Shown: piece by piece, positions 1 through 8,939 of the stretch
Numbering within the stretch: the first letter of the stretch is position 1
Layout of the letters: each line of letters starts with the position of its first letter
NCBI GenBank assembly: GCA_033791545.1
Contig: JASJGL010000159.1
Location: 30,456 to 94,455, forward strand
Length of the DNA: 64,000 nt
From: Antarcticimicrobium sp033791545
Lineage (GTDB): Bacteria; Pseudomonadota; Alphaproteobacteria; Rhodobacterales; Rhodobacteraceae
Direction: 5' to 3'
Notes under the pieces: model-generated
What the model was told of the DNA's origin: nothing
Seen by the model: the letters and a program-made list of their open reading frames with translations, nothing else
The model's database searches: none
Made by a program: the position numbers and the translations under genes

Positions 1-764
1 GGCTGCCGCTTGACCGCTATATCGACGGCCAGATCCTGCGCCACAAGATCCAGCTCAACCATGATGCGGATGAGGCCCAGATCGCCGCCCTGCATGATAT
101 CAACGACGAGATCGCCGATCATGGCGTTTTCGGCGCAGCCTTGCGGACCGTGTTGGCGCGCTTTGACGCCAACCCCGAGGTGGATACCTCAGAGACGTCC
201 CTGCTGCACAGCGTCGGCAACCTGATCCCCGATCTCTCAACCGACCTGATGGCGTTCCTGCACGACCGGCTCAAGGTCTATCTGCGCGATCAGGGCATCC
301 GCCACGACGTAATCGACGCTTGTATCGCCATGCCGGGGCATGACGACCTGAATCAATTGGTCAAACGCGCCACCGCTCTCGGCGCGGTGCTTCAGACCGA
401 GGATGGCGAGAACCTGATCCAGGGCTTCAAGCGCGCCAACAACATCCTGACCCAGGCCGAGGAAAAGGACGGGGTGGAATATTCCTTCGGGGCCGATGCC
501 AAATTCGCCGAAACCGACAGCGAACGCGCCCTGTTTGCAGCGCTCGACGCCGCCCAGACCCAGATTGCCCCCGCGCTCGACTCTGAGGATTTCCCCGAGG
601 CGATGGCCGCGATGGCGGCCCTGCGCGGTCCGATCGACGCCTTCTTTGACGAGGTGCAGGTCAATTCCGACAATGAAACCCTGCGCCGCAATCGTCTGAA
701 CCTGTTGCACCAGATCTGCACCACCTGCGGCAAGGTGGCCGATCTGACCCTGATCGCGGGCTAA
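1..764 (+). CDS. glyS: Glycyl-tRNA synthetase beta subunit, 3' part (partial)
   Basis: The open frame enters from the left edge (first full codon at position 3) and codes for the last 253 residues of the beta subunit. GlyS pairs with GlyQ as an alpha2beta2 enzyme that charges tRNA-Gly in the cytoplasm. The visible part starts LPLDRYIDGQILRHKIQLNH and contains a segment around DRLKVYLRDQGIRHDVIDAC. It ends in the helical, DALR-like anticodon-binding region, with a run close to NRLNLLHQICTTCGKVADLT before the stop. I recognise it by family resemblance only. The 5' end and the expected glyQ lie outside the window. A GC hairpin about 150 bp downstream probably ends the transcript. Confidence 0.9.
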   Translation, partial: LPLDRYIDGQILRHKIQLNHDADEAQIAALHDINDEIADHGVFGAALRTVLARFDANPEVDTSETSLLHSVGNLIPDLSTDLMAFLHDRLKVYLRDQGIRHDVIDACIAMPGHDDLNQLVKRATALGAVLQTEDGENLIQGFKRANNILTQAEEKDGVEYSFGADAKFAETDSERALFAALDAAQTQIAPALDSEDFPEAMAAMAALRGPIDAFFDEVQVNSDNETLRRNRLNLLHQICTTCGKVADLTLIAG

Positions 765-1152
765 GGCGCAGGCGGGCGGCGGGGGCCAGTTCCAACCTTG
801 CCCCGGCCCCCTGCGGCCTCGTCTTCCGCGCCCTCTTCTGCACCCTTTCCGTGCCGTCTTCCGCCTCGCCCCACCGGTTTTTCCTTTCGCTAAAAGTATC
901 CTCGCCGAAGGCCGCGCCCCATTCGGGGCGCGTTCTTGCTTTTGCGACTGTCAGTCCGAGCGCGGTGCGCGGCCGTTCCTTTCACCGGAAACGGGCACCT
1001 GGCACGAGCATCCTATACGGGCAGGCAGGGGCCAAAGCCGACGCTCCCGCGCCCCAAGGCCCCATCATGCTGCGCCGACGCCGCTGCTGACCACTTTCCC
1101 TTGCGCGCGCCGCGCGCGGGCCTATGCTGCAAACATAGCGATAGGTGCCGCA
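765..1152. other. Gene-free stretch between glyS and the PPDK-like gene
   Basis: No convincing reading frame is present in these 388 bp. The interval holds the glyS terminator hairpin, a degenerate copy of the GAGTATTT-type repeat in inverted orientation at about 878-906, and presumably the promoter and leader of the PPDK-like gene. A clear -35/-10 pair was not identified. Confidence 0.5.
913..943 (+). terminator. Rho-independent terminator downstream of glyS
   Basis: A perfect 8-bp stem (CGCGCCCC at 913-920, GGGGCGCG at 925-932) with a 4-nt loop ATTC is followed by the T-rich run TTCTTGCTTTT. It lies between glyS and the next plus-strand gene, so it should end the glyS transcript. The adjoining 878-906 stretch is a diverged copy of the intergenic repeat described elsewhere. 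Confidence 0.6.
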
Positions 1153-3702
1153 GTGCAGAATGATCTCCTCACCACCCTCGTCGCCGCCGATGCGCCGATT
1201 GACGCCGCCACCCATGGGGGGCGGGCCAAATGCCTGCAACGTCTGGTGCGGCTCAATCTGCCGGTGCCGCGCACCATCTCGCTCTCGTTCACGGCGGTCA
1301 AACGTATCGCTGCGGGCCAGATGCCCGATATCGATGCGGTGAATGAACAGTTCGACGTCGGCGCGCTGCTTTGCGTACGCCCCTCGTCCGAGGATCCCGA
1401 CTGGGGCGGTCCCGGTGCGGTGCTGAATATCGGCATGAACGACGCGCAATACGAAAAACTGTCCGAAAGCCTGGGGCCCAAGGCCGCTGCCGTGCTCTAT
1501 TCCCGATTTGTGCAGGGCTATGCCACCCATGTCGCGCGGCTTGATCCCGACCTGTTCGGCTTTGACCAGGATGAGGGCCCCAAGGGCCTGCAACGCATGC
1601 TGCGCACCTATGAGGACGAGGCCGACGAACCGTTCCCGCAGTCGCGCACCGACCAGCTCAGCGGCGTGTTGCGCTCCATGGCTCGCGCGTGGGAGGGGAC
1701 ATCGGCCCGCCTGTTGCGTCAGGCCAAGGGCGCGCCGGCCGATGCCGGGCTCGGGCTTGTGGTGCAAGAGATGATCCCGGGGCTGGGACAGAGGGAATGC
1801 GGCTCGGGCGTGTTGCAACTGATCGATCCGATCACCGGGCTGCAACAGATCACGGGCCGCTATCTGAGCCAAAGTCAGGGGCGTGACGCGCTGGGGGCGG
1901 GGGCAGCCGCGCTCTATCTGGAGAAAGATCCGCGCGGCGCCTCGCTGGAAGAGCTCGCCCCGGAGGCGTTCGAGGCGCTTAAACGCGACGCCGCACTGAT
2001 GCGCTGCAAACTGCGCGAAGAGATGCAGGTGGAATTCGTCATTCAGGACGGCGCGGTGCATATCCTTGACGGGGTGCGGGTGCCGCGCAGCTCACGCGCG
2101 GCGGTGCGCATTGCGGTGCGTCTGGCCGAGGATGGCATCATTTCCCGGCAAGAGGCGGTGATGCGCATCGAGGCGAATTCACTGAACGAGTTGCTGCACC
2201 GTCAGGTTGCCCCGGACGCGGCCCGCGATGTGCTGGCCAATGGCATCGGCGCCAGCCCGGGCGCCGCCACCGGGCGCATCGTGTTCTCGGCCACCGCCGC
2301 GCAGGCCAGCGCCGCCCGGCGCGAAGCCTGCATTCTGGTGCGCCGTGAAACCGCGCCGGAGGATGTGCGCGGCATGCATGCCTCGGTCGGGGTTCTGACC
2401 GAAAAGGGCGGCATGACCAGCCACGCTGCTGTGATCGGGCGTGGGCTGGGCCTGCCCTGTATCGTCGGCGCGTCCGAGCTTGGCTTCAACACCCGCGACA
2501 AGATCCTCAAGGCGCCCGACGGGCGGGTGCTGCGCGAGGGCGATATCATCACCATTGACGGCAGCTCGGGTCAGGTGCTGGCCGGTGAACCAGCGATGTT
2601 GGAGGCAACGCTCGACGATGCCTTTCAGACGCTGATGGGCTGGGCCGATGCGGCGCGCGATATCGGTGTGCGCGCCAACGCCGACACCCCCGCCGATGCC
2701 CAGACCGCGCGCAATTTCGAGGCCGAGGGCATCGGGCTGTGCCGGACCGAACACATGTTTTTCGACTCCGGTCGTCTGACCGTGATGCGCGAGATGATCT
2801 TTGCCGATACAAGTGCCGGGCGCGCCGGCGTTCTGGCGCGGCTGCTGCCGATGCAACGCGAGGATTTCATTCAGCTTTTCCGTATCATGGAAGGCCGCCC
2901 GGTCTGTATTCGCCTGTTTGATCCGCCGCTGCACGAATTCCTGCCCGCCAGCCGCTCTGGCCAGCGTGAACTGGCCGAGGCGCTGGACCTGCCGGTGTCC
3001 GACGTGACCCGCCGGATCGAGGCGATGGCGGAATACAACCCCATGCTTGGTCTGCGCGGTGTGCGTCTTGGGGTCACCGTGCCCGAGATATATGAAATGC
3101 AGGCCCGCGCCATCTTCGAGGCGACGCTGGAGGCCAATCGCTCCGGGGCGCCGGTGGTGCCCGAGATCATGATCCCGCTGGTCTCGGCCAAGCGCGAGGT
3201 CGAGCTGATCAAGGCGCGGATCGACGCCGTCGCTGCCGCCGTGCGCTCCGAGCGTGGGCAGGAGTTCACCTTTCGGCTTGGTGTCATGGTCGAAACCCCG
3301 CGCGCCGCGTTGCGCGCGGCCGAGATCGCGCCCTATGTCTCCTTTCTCAGCTTTGGCACCAACGACCTGACGCAGATGACCTATGGTCTGTCGCGCGATG
3401 ATGCCGGGCGGTTCATGTCCGATTATGTACGCAAGGGCGTCTTCCCCGAAGACCCGTTCCATGTGCTCGACATCGAAGGGGTGGGGGAGCTGTTGAAGCT
3501 CGGCGCCGAACGTGGTCGCGCCGCCAATCCGGCGTTGACGGTGTCCATTTGCGGCGAACACGGCGGCAACCCCGAATCAATCGCCTTTTGCCGCGAAGCC
3601 GGGTTCGATTACGTCTCCTGCTCGCCCTTCCGGGTGCCGGTGGCGCGTTTGGCCGCGGCGCAGCTCGCCATCGCCGCCGAATCCGGGTCAGATCGTGGTT
3701 AA
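1153..3702 (+). CDS. Pyruvate phosphate dikinase-like PEP-utilising protein
   Basis: An 849-residue protein of the PPDK family, which interconverts pyruvate + ATP + Pi and PEP + AMP + PPi. The central phosphohistidine domain is intact (GGMTSHAAVIGRGLGLP). So is the C-terminal PEP/pyruvate TIM barrel (FGTNDLTQMTYGLSRDDAG, then ICGEHGGNPESIAFC with the catalytic Cys). The N-terminal ATP-grasp half is diverged: the usual GGKGANLAEM is replaced by HGGRAKCLQRL, the VRSGAR-SMPG motif by VRPSSEDPDWGGPG, and the MLQTR motif by ILDGVR. The start is GTG; no strong ribosome-binding site decides it. It may be a divergent PPDK paralogue or a related phosphotransferase with another donor, so no gene symbol is given. 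Confidence 0.8.
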   Translation: MQNDLLTTLVAADAPIDAATHGGRAKCLQRLVRLNLPVPRTISLSFTAVKRIAAGQMPDIDAVNEQFDVGALLCVRPSSEDPDWGGPGAVLNIGMNDAQYEKLSESLGPKAAAVLYSRFVQGYATHVARLDPDLFGFDQDEGPKGLQRMLRTYEDEADEPFPQSRTDQLSGVLRSMARAWEGTSARLLRQAKGAPADAGLGLVVQEMIPGLGQRECGSGVLQLIDPITGLQQITGRYLSQSQGRDALGAGAAALYLEKDPRGASLEELAPEAFEALKRDAALMRCKLREEMQVEFVIQDGAVHILDGVRVPRSSRAAVRIAVRLAEDGIISRQEAVMRIEANSLNELLHRQVAPDAARDVLANGIGASPGAATGRIVFSATAAQASAARREACILVRRETAPEDVRGMHASVGVLTEKGGMTSHAAVIGRGLGLPCIVGASELGFNTRDKILKAPDGRVLREGDIITIDGSSGQVLAGEPAMLEATLDDAFQTLMGWADAARDIGVRANADTPADAQTARNFEAEGIGLCRTEHMFFDSGRLTVMREMIFADTSAGRAGVLARLLPMQREDFIQLFRIMEGRPVCIRLFDPPLHEFLPASRSGQRELAEALDLPVSDVTRRIEAMAEYNPMLGLRGVRLGVTVPEIYEMQARAIFEATLEANRSGAPVVPEIMIPLVSAKREVELIKARIDAVAAAVRSERGQEFTFRLGVMVETPRAALRAAEIAPYVSFLSFGTNDLTQMTYGLSRDDAGRFMSDYVRKGVFPEDPFHVLDIEGVGELLKLGAERGRAANPALTVSICGEHGGNPESIAFCREAGFDYVSCSPFRVPVARLAAAQLAIAAESGSDRG

Positions 3703-3888
3703 TCCCCTGTAAACATGTAGGCTTGAACGCCCCGCCCTGTGCGCCAGTAAGGCGCTTCCGGGGCGGTGCCGGGTTCGCAAAATGCCCGAATTCCGGGCTG
3801 AACTGGACTTTACAATCCATTTGGGCTAGGTGGCCCACTGCGCTTGCTGTGGGGAGGCTTGGCGCAATCAATGCGTTGTGGGGTTCCG

Positions 3889-4536
3889 ATGAAACAACTT
3901 CTGACCGCTGCCGCCGTGATTTGCACGGTGTTCTCTCCTTTGGCCGTACAGGCCGACACTGGCCTCCGGGGGCTTTTCCAGCGCGAGCAATCGACGCTCG
4001 ATGCGGTTCCGGGAAGCCGGTTGAAATCGCTGCTCAACGTGTCGCGCCCGAAACGTGACACCGGCAAGCAGGCGCCGCTGGCCTTTTCCAAGTCCTGGCT
4101 CGATGAACAGCCGCAGGCCGAAGGCGGCGAAAACTGGGAATGCCTGTCCGAGGCGCTTTATTTCGAGGCCCGTGGCGAAACCGTCAAGGGCCAGTTCGCG
4201 GTGGCCGAGGTGATCATGAACCGGGTGAAAAGCACCCGTTTTCCCAACAGCCTTTGCGGTGTGATCCGTCAGGGCACCGGCAAGCGGTATCAGTGCCAGT
4301 TCACCTATACCTGCGACGGCCATGCCGAGGTGATCTCTGAACCCAAGGCGTTTGAACGCGTCTCCAAAGTCGCGCGCGCGGTGATGGACGGGCGCGCCGA
4401 GGATCTGACCAAGGGCGCCACCTATTACCACACCACGGCAGTGAAACCGCGTTGGGCCCGGGTCTTTGAGCAGACCGCGCGGATCGGGGTCCATATCTTT
4501 TATCGCAATAACGTCCGGACCGCCTCGTCCGACTAG
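3889..4536 (+). CDS. Secreted cell-wall hydrolase (SleB/Hydrolase_2 family)
   Basis: A 215-residue exported protein. The chosen start gives a clear signal peptide (MKQLLTAAAVICTVFSPLAVQA, then DTG); an upstream in-frame start at 3844 would bury it. The C-terminal half is the SleB-type peptidoglycan hydrolase domain, opening with ECLSEALYFEARGE, where the Glu residues are typical of the active site. It continues through AVAEVIMNRVKS, CGVIRQG, CQFTYTCDG and GATYYHTTAVKPRWA. It should cut peptidoglycan in the periplasm during growth or remodelling. It is a single gene on the plus strand, not obviously in an operon. The specificity (transglycosylase or amidase) cannot be read from the sequence. 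Confidence 0.85.
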   Translation: MKQLLTAAAVICTVFSPLAVQADTGLRGLFQREQSTLDAVPGSRLKSLLNVSRPKRDTGKQAPLAFSKSWLDEQPQAEGGENWECLSEALYFEARGETVKGQFAVAEVIMNRVKSTRFPNSLCGVIRQGTGKRYQCQFTYTCDGHAEVISEPKAFERVSKVARAVMDGRAEDLTKGATYYHTTAVKPRWARVFEQTARIGVHIFYRNNVRTASSD

Positions 4537-4668
4537 GCTGACGGAGGGACGGGCCGACCTTAGCGCACGCCGTTTTCCGCGTCTGGTGCGGCGCCTACGG
4601 GCCTGTTACAAGGCGGCGCACAGCCTATACCCCGGGCTGATACCGCCCCGGACCAAAGGCCAAAGCTT

Positions 4669-5592
4669 ATGACCACCGAAATCCGTCTCGCCTTCGCACA
4701 CCCTTCGGAGCGGGCTGCGGCCACCGCGCCACGCGGGCCGCTTGACCGCATCTCGGTGCGCGACCATGTGGTCGAGGTCGAGATTGGCGCGTTTCAGGCT
4801 GAACGTGGCACCACCCAGCGGGTCTGTTTCAATGTCGTGGTCGAGGTCGAGCCGCTCACCGGCCCGATCGACGATGATGTCGACCGCATCCTGTCCTATG
4901 ACCGGGTGACCGAGGCGATCGAACATGAACTGGCCGACGAGCGGCTGAACCTGCTTGAAACCCTCGCCGAACGCATTGCCGAGCGTATCTTGCTGGAACC
5001 ACAGGCAATCCGTGCCTTTGTGCGTGTTGAAAAACTTGACCGTGGCCCCGGTGCCTTGGGGGTCGAGATCGTGCGCGCCCGCACCCAGACCGCGCATGGC
5101 CCGCTGGTCGAAGATGACCGCCCACATCCGCGGCTGGTCTATCTCTCCAATGCGGCCGTCGCCTCTCAGAACCTGTCCGGTTGGCTCGACCAGTTGGAAC
5201 AGGGCGACTGCCCGCTTGTGCTTTGCGTCGGGGCGCCTGATCTGCCCACGCCGCGCACCGGCCATCGCATGACCCAGCGCCGCATCGACCTTTTGGCGAT
5301 TGAGCAAAACGCATGGGTGCTGGCCGCCCGCGATCCGCGCTGTGTCGTGGTCGAAACCCGGACTGAGCTTGACTGGGCCATGAAGCATGGTCAGATCAGC
5401 GTTTGGGCGCCGTCAAAGATCGTGCTCGACGCGGTCGATGGCCCCACCGCCCAGCCCGGCGACGGGGTGGCATTGGCGACATGGTTCGCCACCAGTTTTA
5501 CCGCCAAGGAAATGCTGGTGATCGGGGCCGCATTGCCCGCCGATCCCGGTCTGCCATTGCGCGGTGCCTCGGTCGAACAGCAAACCCTATGA
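4669..5592 (+). CDS. folB: Dihydroneopterin aldolase with extra C-terminal domain
   Basis: A 307-residue protein. Residues about 20-130 match dihydroneopterin aldolase (VRDHVVEVEIGAFQAERGTTQRVCFNVVVE in outline, then ILSYDRVTEAI and LLETLAERIAERIL), which makes 6-hydroxymethyl-dihydropterin in folate synthesis. FolB alone is about 120 residues, so some 170 extra residues follow. That tail has a segment VWAPSKIVLDA...GDGVALATWFATSFTAKEMLVIGA, which loosely recalls the end of amino-acid-kinase folds; this is inference. The stop overlaps the folP start (ATGA), consistent with translational coupling in one folate operon. Confidence 0.85.
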   Translation: MTTEIRLAFAHPSERAAATAPRGPLDRISVRDHVVEVEIGAFQAERGTTQRVCFNVVVEVEPLTGPIDDDVDRILSYDRVTEAIEHELADERLNLLETLAERIAERILLEPQAIRAFVRVEKLDRGPGALGVEIVRARTQTAHGPLVEDDRPHPRLVYLSNAAVASQNLSGWLDQLEQGDCPLVLCVGAPDLPTPRTGHRMTQRRIDLLAIEQNAWVLAARDPRCVVVETRTELDWAMKHGQISVWAPSKIVLDAVDGPTAQPGDGVALATWFATSFTAKEMLVIGAALPADPGLPLRGASVEQQTL

Positions 5593-6590
5593 CCTTCTAC
5601 TATCGCCCGTTGGTTCAGCATGGGGCAGCGCGCCCCGACGATGCGCTGCCCTTGGCTGGCGGCCCGCTTTGGTTCACCCATGTCGAGGCCTTGGCGCGCG
5701 GGCAGGGCGCGCGTGTAATTCCGGCTTGGGAGGTGCCCGATCACGATCTCGAACCGCTAATCGCCCCGCGTGCCCCGGTGGCCGCGCTGCCAATCGAGCG
5801 GCCCGCGATCATGGGCATCCTCAACACCACGCCGGACAGCTTTTCCGATGGCGGCAAACATCACGCCGCCGAGGCCGCGCTTGCCGGTGCGCGCGCCATG
5901 ATCGACGCCGGGGCCGACATTCTTGATATCGGCGGTGAATCCACCCGCCCCGGTGCCGCCGAGGTGCGCGCCGACGCCGAAATTGCCCGCACCGCGCCGG
6001 TGATCGCCGCGATCCGCCGCGACAGCGCGATCCCGATTTCCATCGACACGCGCAAGGCCGCGGTCGCGCGCGCCGCGCTCGACGCCGGGGCCGATCTGGT
6101 CAACGATGTGGCGGGCTTCACCTTTGACGCCGATCTTGCGCCGCTGTGTGCCGAGCGGGCGGTTCCGGTCTGCGTCATGCATTCGCAGGGCGACCCCGAA
6201 ACCATGCAGCAGGACCCGCAGTACGATAACGTGCTGCTCGACGTTTACGATTTCCTTGCCGAACGCATCGCGGTGTTGGAGCGGCAGGGCATTGCGCGCG
6301 CCCGCATCGTCACCGATCCCGGCATCGGCTTTGGCAAGACGCGCGACCACAACCTGACCCTGCTGCGCGGTCTCTCCCTGTTCCACGGGCTTGGCTGCCC
6401 CATCCTGCTTGGTGTGTCGCGCAAGAAGTTCATCGGGACCATCGGGCAGGAACCCCGCCCCGAGGCCCGCGCGCCCGGCTCTATCGCCGTGGGGCTTGCC
6501 GGGCTGGCGCAGGGGGTGCAGATCCTGCGCGTGCATGACGTGCGTGAGACAGTCCAAGCACAACGCCTGTGGCTGGCCGCGCGAGGGTAG
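5589..6590 (+). CDS. folP: Dihydropteroate synthase
   Basis: A 333-residue enzyme that joins 6-hydroxymethyl-dihydropterin pyrophosphate to p-aminobenzoate, the sulfonamide target. The two signature motifs are present: IMGILNTTPDSFSDGG near residue 75 and DILDIGGESTRPGA about 40 residues later. They are followed by ISIDTRKAAVA, VNDVAGF, DPGIGFGKT and GVSRKKFIG. The start is the ATG overlapping the folB stop; an open frame extends further upstream inside folB but is not protein-like. About 70 residues precede the barrel, more than in E. coli FolP. It is coupled to folB. No glmM follows here, unlike in many bacteria. Confidence 0.93.
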   Translation: MTFYYRPLVQHGAARPDDALPLAGGPLWFTHVEALARGQGARVIPAWEVPDHDLEPLIAPRAPVAALPIERPAIMGILNTTPDSFSDGGKHHAAEAALAGARAMIDAGADILDIGGESTRPGAAEVRADAEIARTAPVIAAIRRDSAIPISIDTRKAAVARAALDAGADLVNDVAGFTFDADLAPLCAERAVPVCVMHSQGDPETMQQDPQYDNVLLDVYDFLAERIAVLERQGIARARIVTDPGIGFGKTRDHNLTLLRGLSLFHGLGCPILLGVSRKKFIGTIGQEPRPEARAPGSIAVGLAGLAQGVQILRVHDVRETVQAQRLWLAARG

Positions 6591-6724
6591 GACGCGCCGA
6601 GGCTCGACCAGAGTAATCCCCAGCGCACACAGGGCCGGAGCCGTTCCGCTTCGGGCGCGGATCATCATGTATTTTCGACGCGTTTTCAGGGGCCTGTCGC
6701 ATCAAGCGCATCTGAAACGAGAGA

Positions 6725-6751
6725 GGGGCCCCGGCTGCATGCCGAGGCCCC
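6725..6751 (-). terminator. Terminator hairpin of ilvC
   Basis: The minus-strand transcript leaving ilvC reads through a strong stem, GGGGCC-CGGC around the loop TGCAT with one mismatch, followed by the pyrimidine-rich TCTCTCGTTT. The location, 55 bp past the ilvC stop, fits a Rho-independent terminator. The T-tract is weak. Confidence 0.55.
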
Positions 6752-6805
6752 CTGTCTATGCGGCGAGGACGCGGAGCTTGCCCCGCGCCGCTTGGTTTTC
6801 GGCGC

Positions 6806-7828
6806 TTAGTTCTTGTCTTTGTCGACCAGCTTGCCAGCGGTGATCCAAGGCATCATCCCGCGCAGTTTGCCGCCGACCTGCTCGACGAGGTGCTCGTCGT
6901 TGATCCGGCGCGTCGCCTTGAAGAACGGTTGGCTGACCGAGTTTTCCAGCATGAAGTCACGGACGAATTTGCCGTTCTGGATGTCGGTCAGAACCTCTTT
7001 CATCCGGGCTTTGGTTTCCTCATAAGGCAGCACCCGCGGGCCGGAGACGTATTCACCGTATTCCGCCGTGTTCGAGATCGAATAGTTCATGTTGGCGATG
7101 CCGCCTTCATAAATCAGATCGACGATCAGCTTCATCTCGTGCAGGCACTCAAAGTACGCCATTTCAGGGGCATAGCCCGCTTCGACAAGGGTTTCAAAGC
7201 CCATGCGCATCAGTTCGACCACGCCACCGCACAGCACGGCCTGTTCGCCGAACAGGTCGGTTTCGCATTCCTCGCGGAAGTTGGTCTCGATGATGCCCGA
7301 GCGGCCGCCGCCGATGGCCGAGCAATAGGACAGGCCCAGTTCCAGCGCCTTGCCGGACGCGTCCTGATCAACGGCCACCAGACAGGGCACGCCGCCGCCT
7401 TTGGTGTATTCGCCGCGCACGGTGTGGCCGGGGCCCTTGGGCGCCATCATGATCACATCGACGCCGGGTTTCGGCTCGATCAGACCAAAATGCACGTTCA
7501 AACCGTGGGCAAAGGCGATCGCGGCGCCGTCTTTCAGGTTGTCATGCACGTATTTCTTATAGGTTTCGGCCTGCAGTTCATCGGGCATGGTGAACATGAT
7601 CAGGTCGCACCATGCGGCCGCCTCGGCGATGCCCATGACCTGAAGACCTTCGGCCTCGGCTTTCTTGGCGCTCGACGAGCCTTCGCGCAGGGCGACGACA
7701 AGGTTCTTGGCGCCCGAGTCGCGCAGGTTCAGCGCGTGGGCGTGGCCTTGGGAACCATAGCCGAGGATGGCGACTTTCTTGTCCTTGATCAGGTTGATGT
7801 CGCAATCGCGGTCATAATATACGCGCAT
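6806..7828 (-). CDS. ilvC: Ketol-acid reductoisomerase (class I)
   Basis: A 340-residue cytoplasmic enzyme of valine/isoleucine synthesis that isomerises and reduces acetolactate or acetohydroxybutyrate with NADPH and Mg2+. The N-terminal Rossmann motif is VAILGYGSQGHAHALNL near residue 18. The domain signature follows (MMAPKGPGHTVRGEY). The metal-binding helices carry ETDLFGEQAVLCGG and the ECLHEMKLIVDLIYEGG segment. The length is that of short class I KARI. The gene stands alone on the minus strand, divergent from two Lrp/AsnC genes 130 bp away. Lrp-type control is plausible from this position but not shown by a recognisable site. Confidence 0.96.
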   Translation of the reverse strand: MRVYYDRDCDINLIKDKKVAILGYGSQGHAHALNLRDSGAKNLVVALREGSSSAKKAEAEGLQVMGIAEAAAWCDLIMFTMPDELQAETYKKYVHDNLKDGAAIAFAHGLNVHFGLIEPKPGVDVIMMAPKGPGHTVRGEYTKGGGVPCLVAVDQDASGKALELGLSYCSAIGGGRSGIIETNFREECETDLFGEQAVLCGGVVELMRMGFETLVEAGYAPEMAYFECLHEMKLIVDLIYEGGIANMNYSISNTAEYGEYVSGPRVLPYEETKARMKEVLTDIQNGKFVRDFMLENSVSQPFFKATRRINDEHLVEQVGGKLRGMMPWITAGKLVDKDKN

Positions 7829-7960
7829 ATCGTCTCTCCGGTTTGTGTTCTGTCCCGGGTAACATGCCCCTATCTCAGCGTAAGATCAGCACCGGAATTT
7901 GATTCCTTTTTAGGTTCTGTTAGAAAACGTTTCGCAAACTAGATGAATCGCGGGAAATTC

Positions 7961-8416
7961 ATGCTCGATGACACGGACAGGCGCCTGTTGCGCCATCTTC
8001 AGGCCGATCCGGCGCAATCCGTGGCCGAACTTGCCCGCGCCTCGGGCGTGGCGGCAAGCAAGGCCTACAAGCGGCTGGAGCGGTTGCAGGCCATGGGCGT
8101 TCTCAAGGGGCAGCGCGCGGTGATCGACTGGCGCGCGCTGGGTTACGTGGTCGAGGTGTCGTTGCGCGTCAGTCTCGACAAGACCGAGTCGCGCGCCTTT
8201 GACGAATTCATCGCCGCGGCCCGCGCGGTGCCGGAAGTGTCCGAGATCCAGACCTTTCTGGGCCGGGTCGATGTGCGCTTGACGGTGCTGGCGCGCAGTA
8301 TGCAGCATTACCAAGAGGTCTATCGCGGCCGTATTCTGACCCTGCCGCATATCGTGGATGTCGAGGCGCTGATGCATGTTTCGACCATCAAGGATGTGGA
8401 GGCCCTGCCACTGTGA
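7961..8416 (+). CDS. Lrp/AsnC family transcriptional regulator (first of pair)
   Basis: A 151-residue regulator. The N-terminal winged helix-turn-helix reads LDDTDRRLLRHLQADPAQSVAELARASGVAASKAYKRLERL. The C-terminal RAM/effector domain has VPEVSEIQTFLGRVDVRLTVLA and TLPHIVDVEALMHV. The ATG at 7961 aligns with the family N-terminus better than the upstream ATG at 7943. The gene overlaps the next regulator by GTGA, so the two are co-translated and may form hetero-oligomers. The neighbours suggest control of ilvC or of the downstream aminotransferase, which is inference. Confidence 0.9.
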   Translation: MLDDTDRRLLRHLQADPAQSVAELARASGVAASKAYKRLERLQAMGVLKGQRAVIDWRALGYVVEVSLRVSLDKTESRAFDEFIAAARAVPEVSEIQTFLGRVDVRLTVLARSMQHYQEVYRGRILTLPHIVDVEALMHVSTIKDVEALPL

Positions 8417-8871
8417 TCGATCTGGACGACACCGACCGCGCTCTTTTGCGCGCGTTGCAGCAGGATGCCACGCTGACGGCGGCGGAACTGGGGCGGCAAT
8501 CGGGGGTCAGCCAGTCTGTCGCTTGGCGGCGGGTGAAACGGCTGACCGAGGCGGGGGTGATCAAGGGGCGCAGGTTGGATCTTGACCGCGAGGCGCTGGG
8601 CTTTGGCGTGACCGTGTTTCTGGGCATCAAACTGGTCGCCAAGGGGCACGGCAGCCTTGAAAATTTTGAGCGCGCGGTGTCCGCCATCCCCGAGGTGCAG
8701 ACGGTGCAGCACGTGTTGGGCCGCTATGATTACCGGTTGCAGGTGGTGGCGCGGGATCTGTCGGATTTCGAGCGCGTGCTGCGCCGCCGCATCATGACGC
8801 TGCCCGGCGCGGGAGAAGTCGAGGCCAATGTGGTGCTGAGCGAGGAGCGCCGACCGGGGCCGATCGGCTGA
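8413..8871 (+). CDS. Lrp/AsnC family transcriptional regulator (second of pair)
   Basis: A 152-residue paralogue of the preceding gene, starting at GTG within its stop codon. The HTH part is LDDTDRALLRALQQDATLTAAELGRQSGVSQSVAWRRVKRL. The effector domain carries IPEVQTVQHVLGRYDYRLQVVARDL and a TLPGAGEVEANVVLS end. Tandem Lrp pairs of this kind may act together. The aminotransferase gene starts 68 bp downstream on the same strand with its own good ribosome-binding site, which suggests it is the partner or target of the pair. Confidence 0.9.
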   Translation: MIDLDDTDRALLRALQQDATLTAAELGRQSGVSQSVAWRRVKRLTEAGVIKGRRLDLDREALGFGVTVFLGIKLVAKGHGSLENFERAVSAIPEVQTVQHVLGRYDYRLQVVARDLSDFERVLRRRIMTLPGAGEVEANVVLSEERRPGPIG

Positions 8872-8939
8872 ACAGCGCAGCTTTGTCTTTGCCCGCGCCG
8901 CTGCCGCGCGCTATGAGCAAGGAAACAAGGAGATTGCAC

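Noticed and set aside
7829..7942. A riboswitch or attenuator leader ahead of ilvC
   Set aside because: The 114-bp divergent region shows no leader peptide with Leu/Val/Ile codons and no clear alternative stems.
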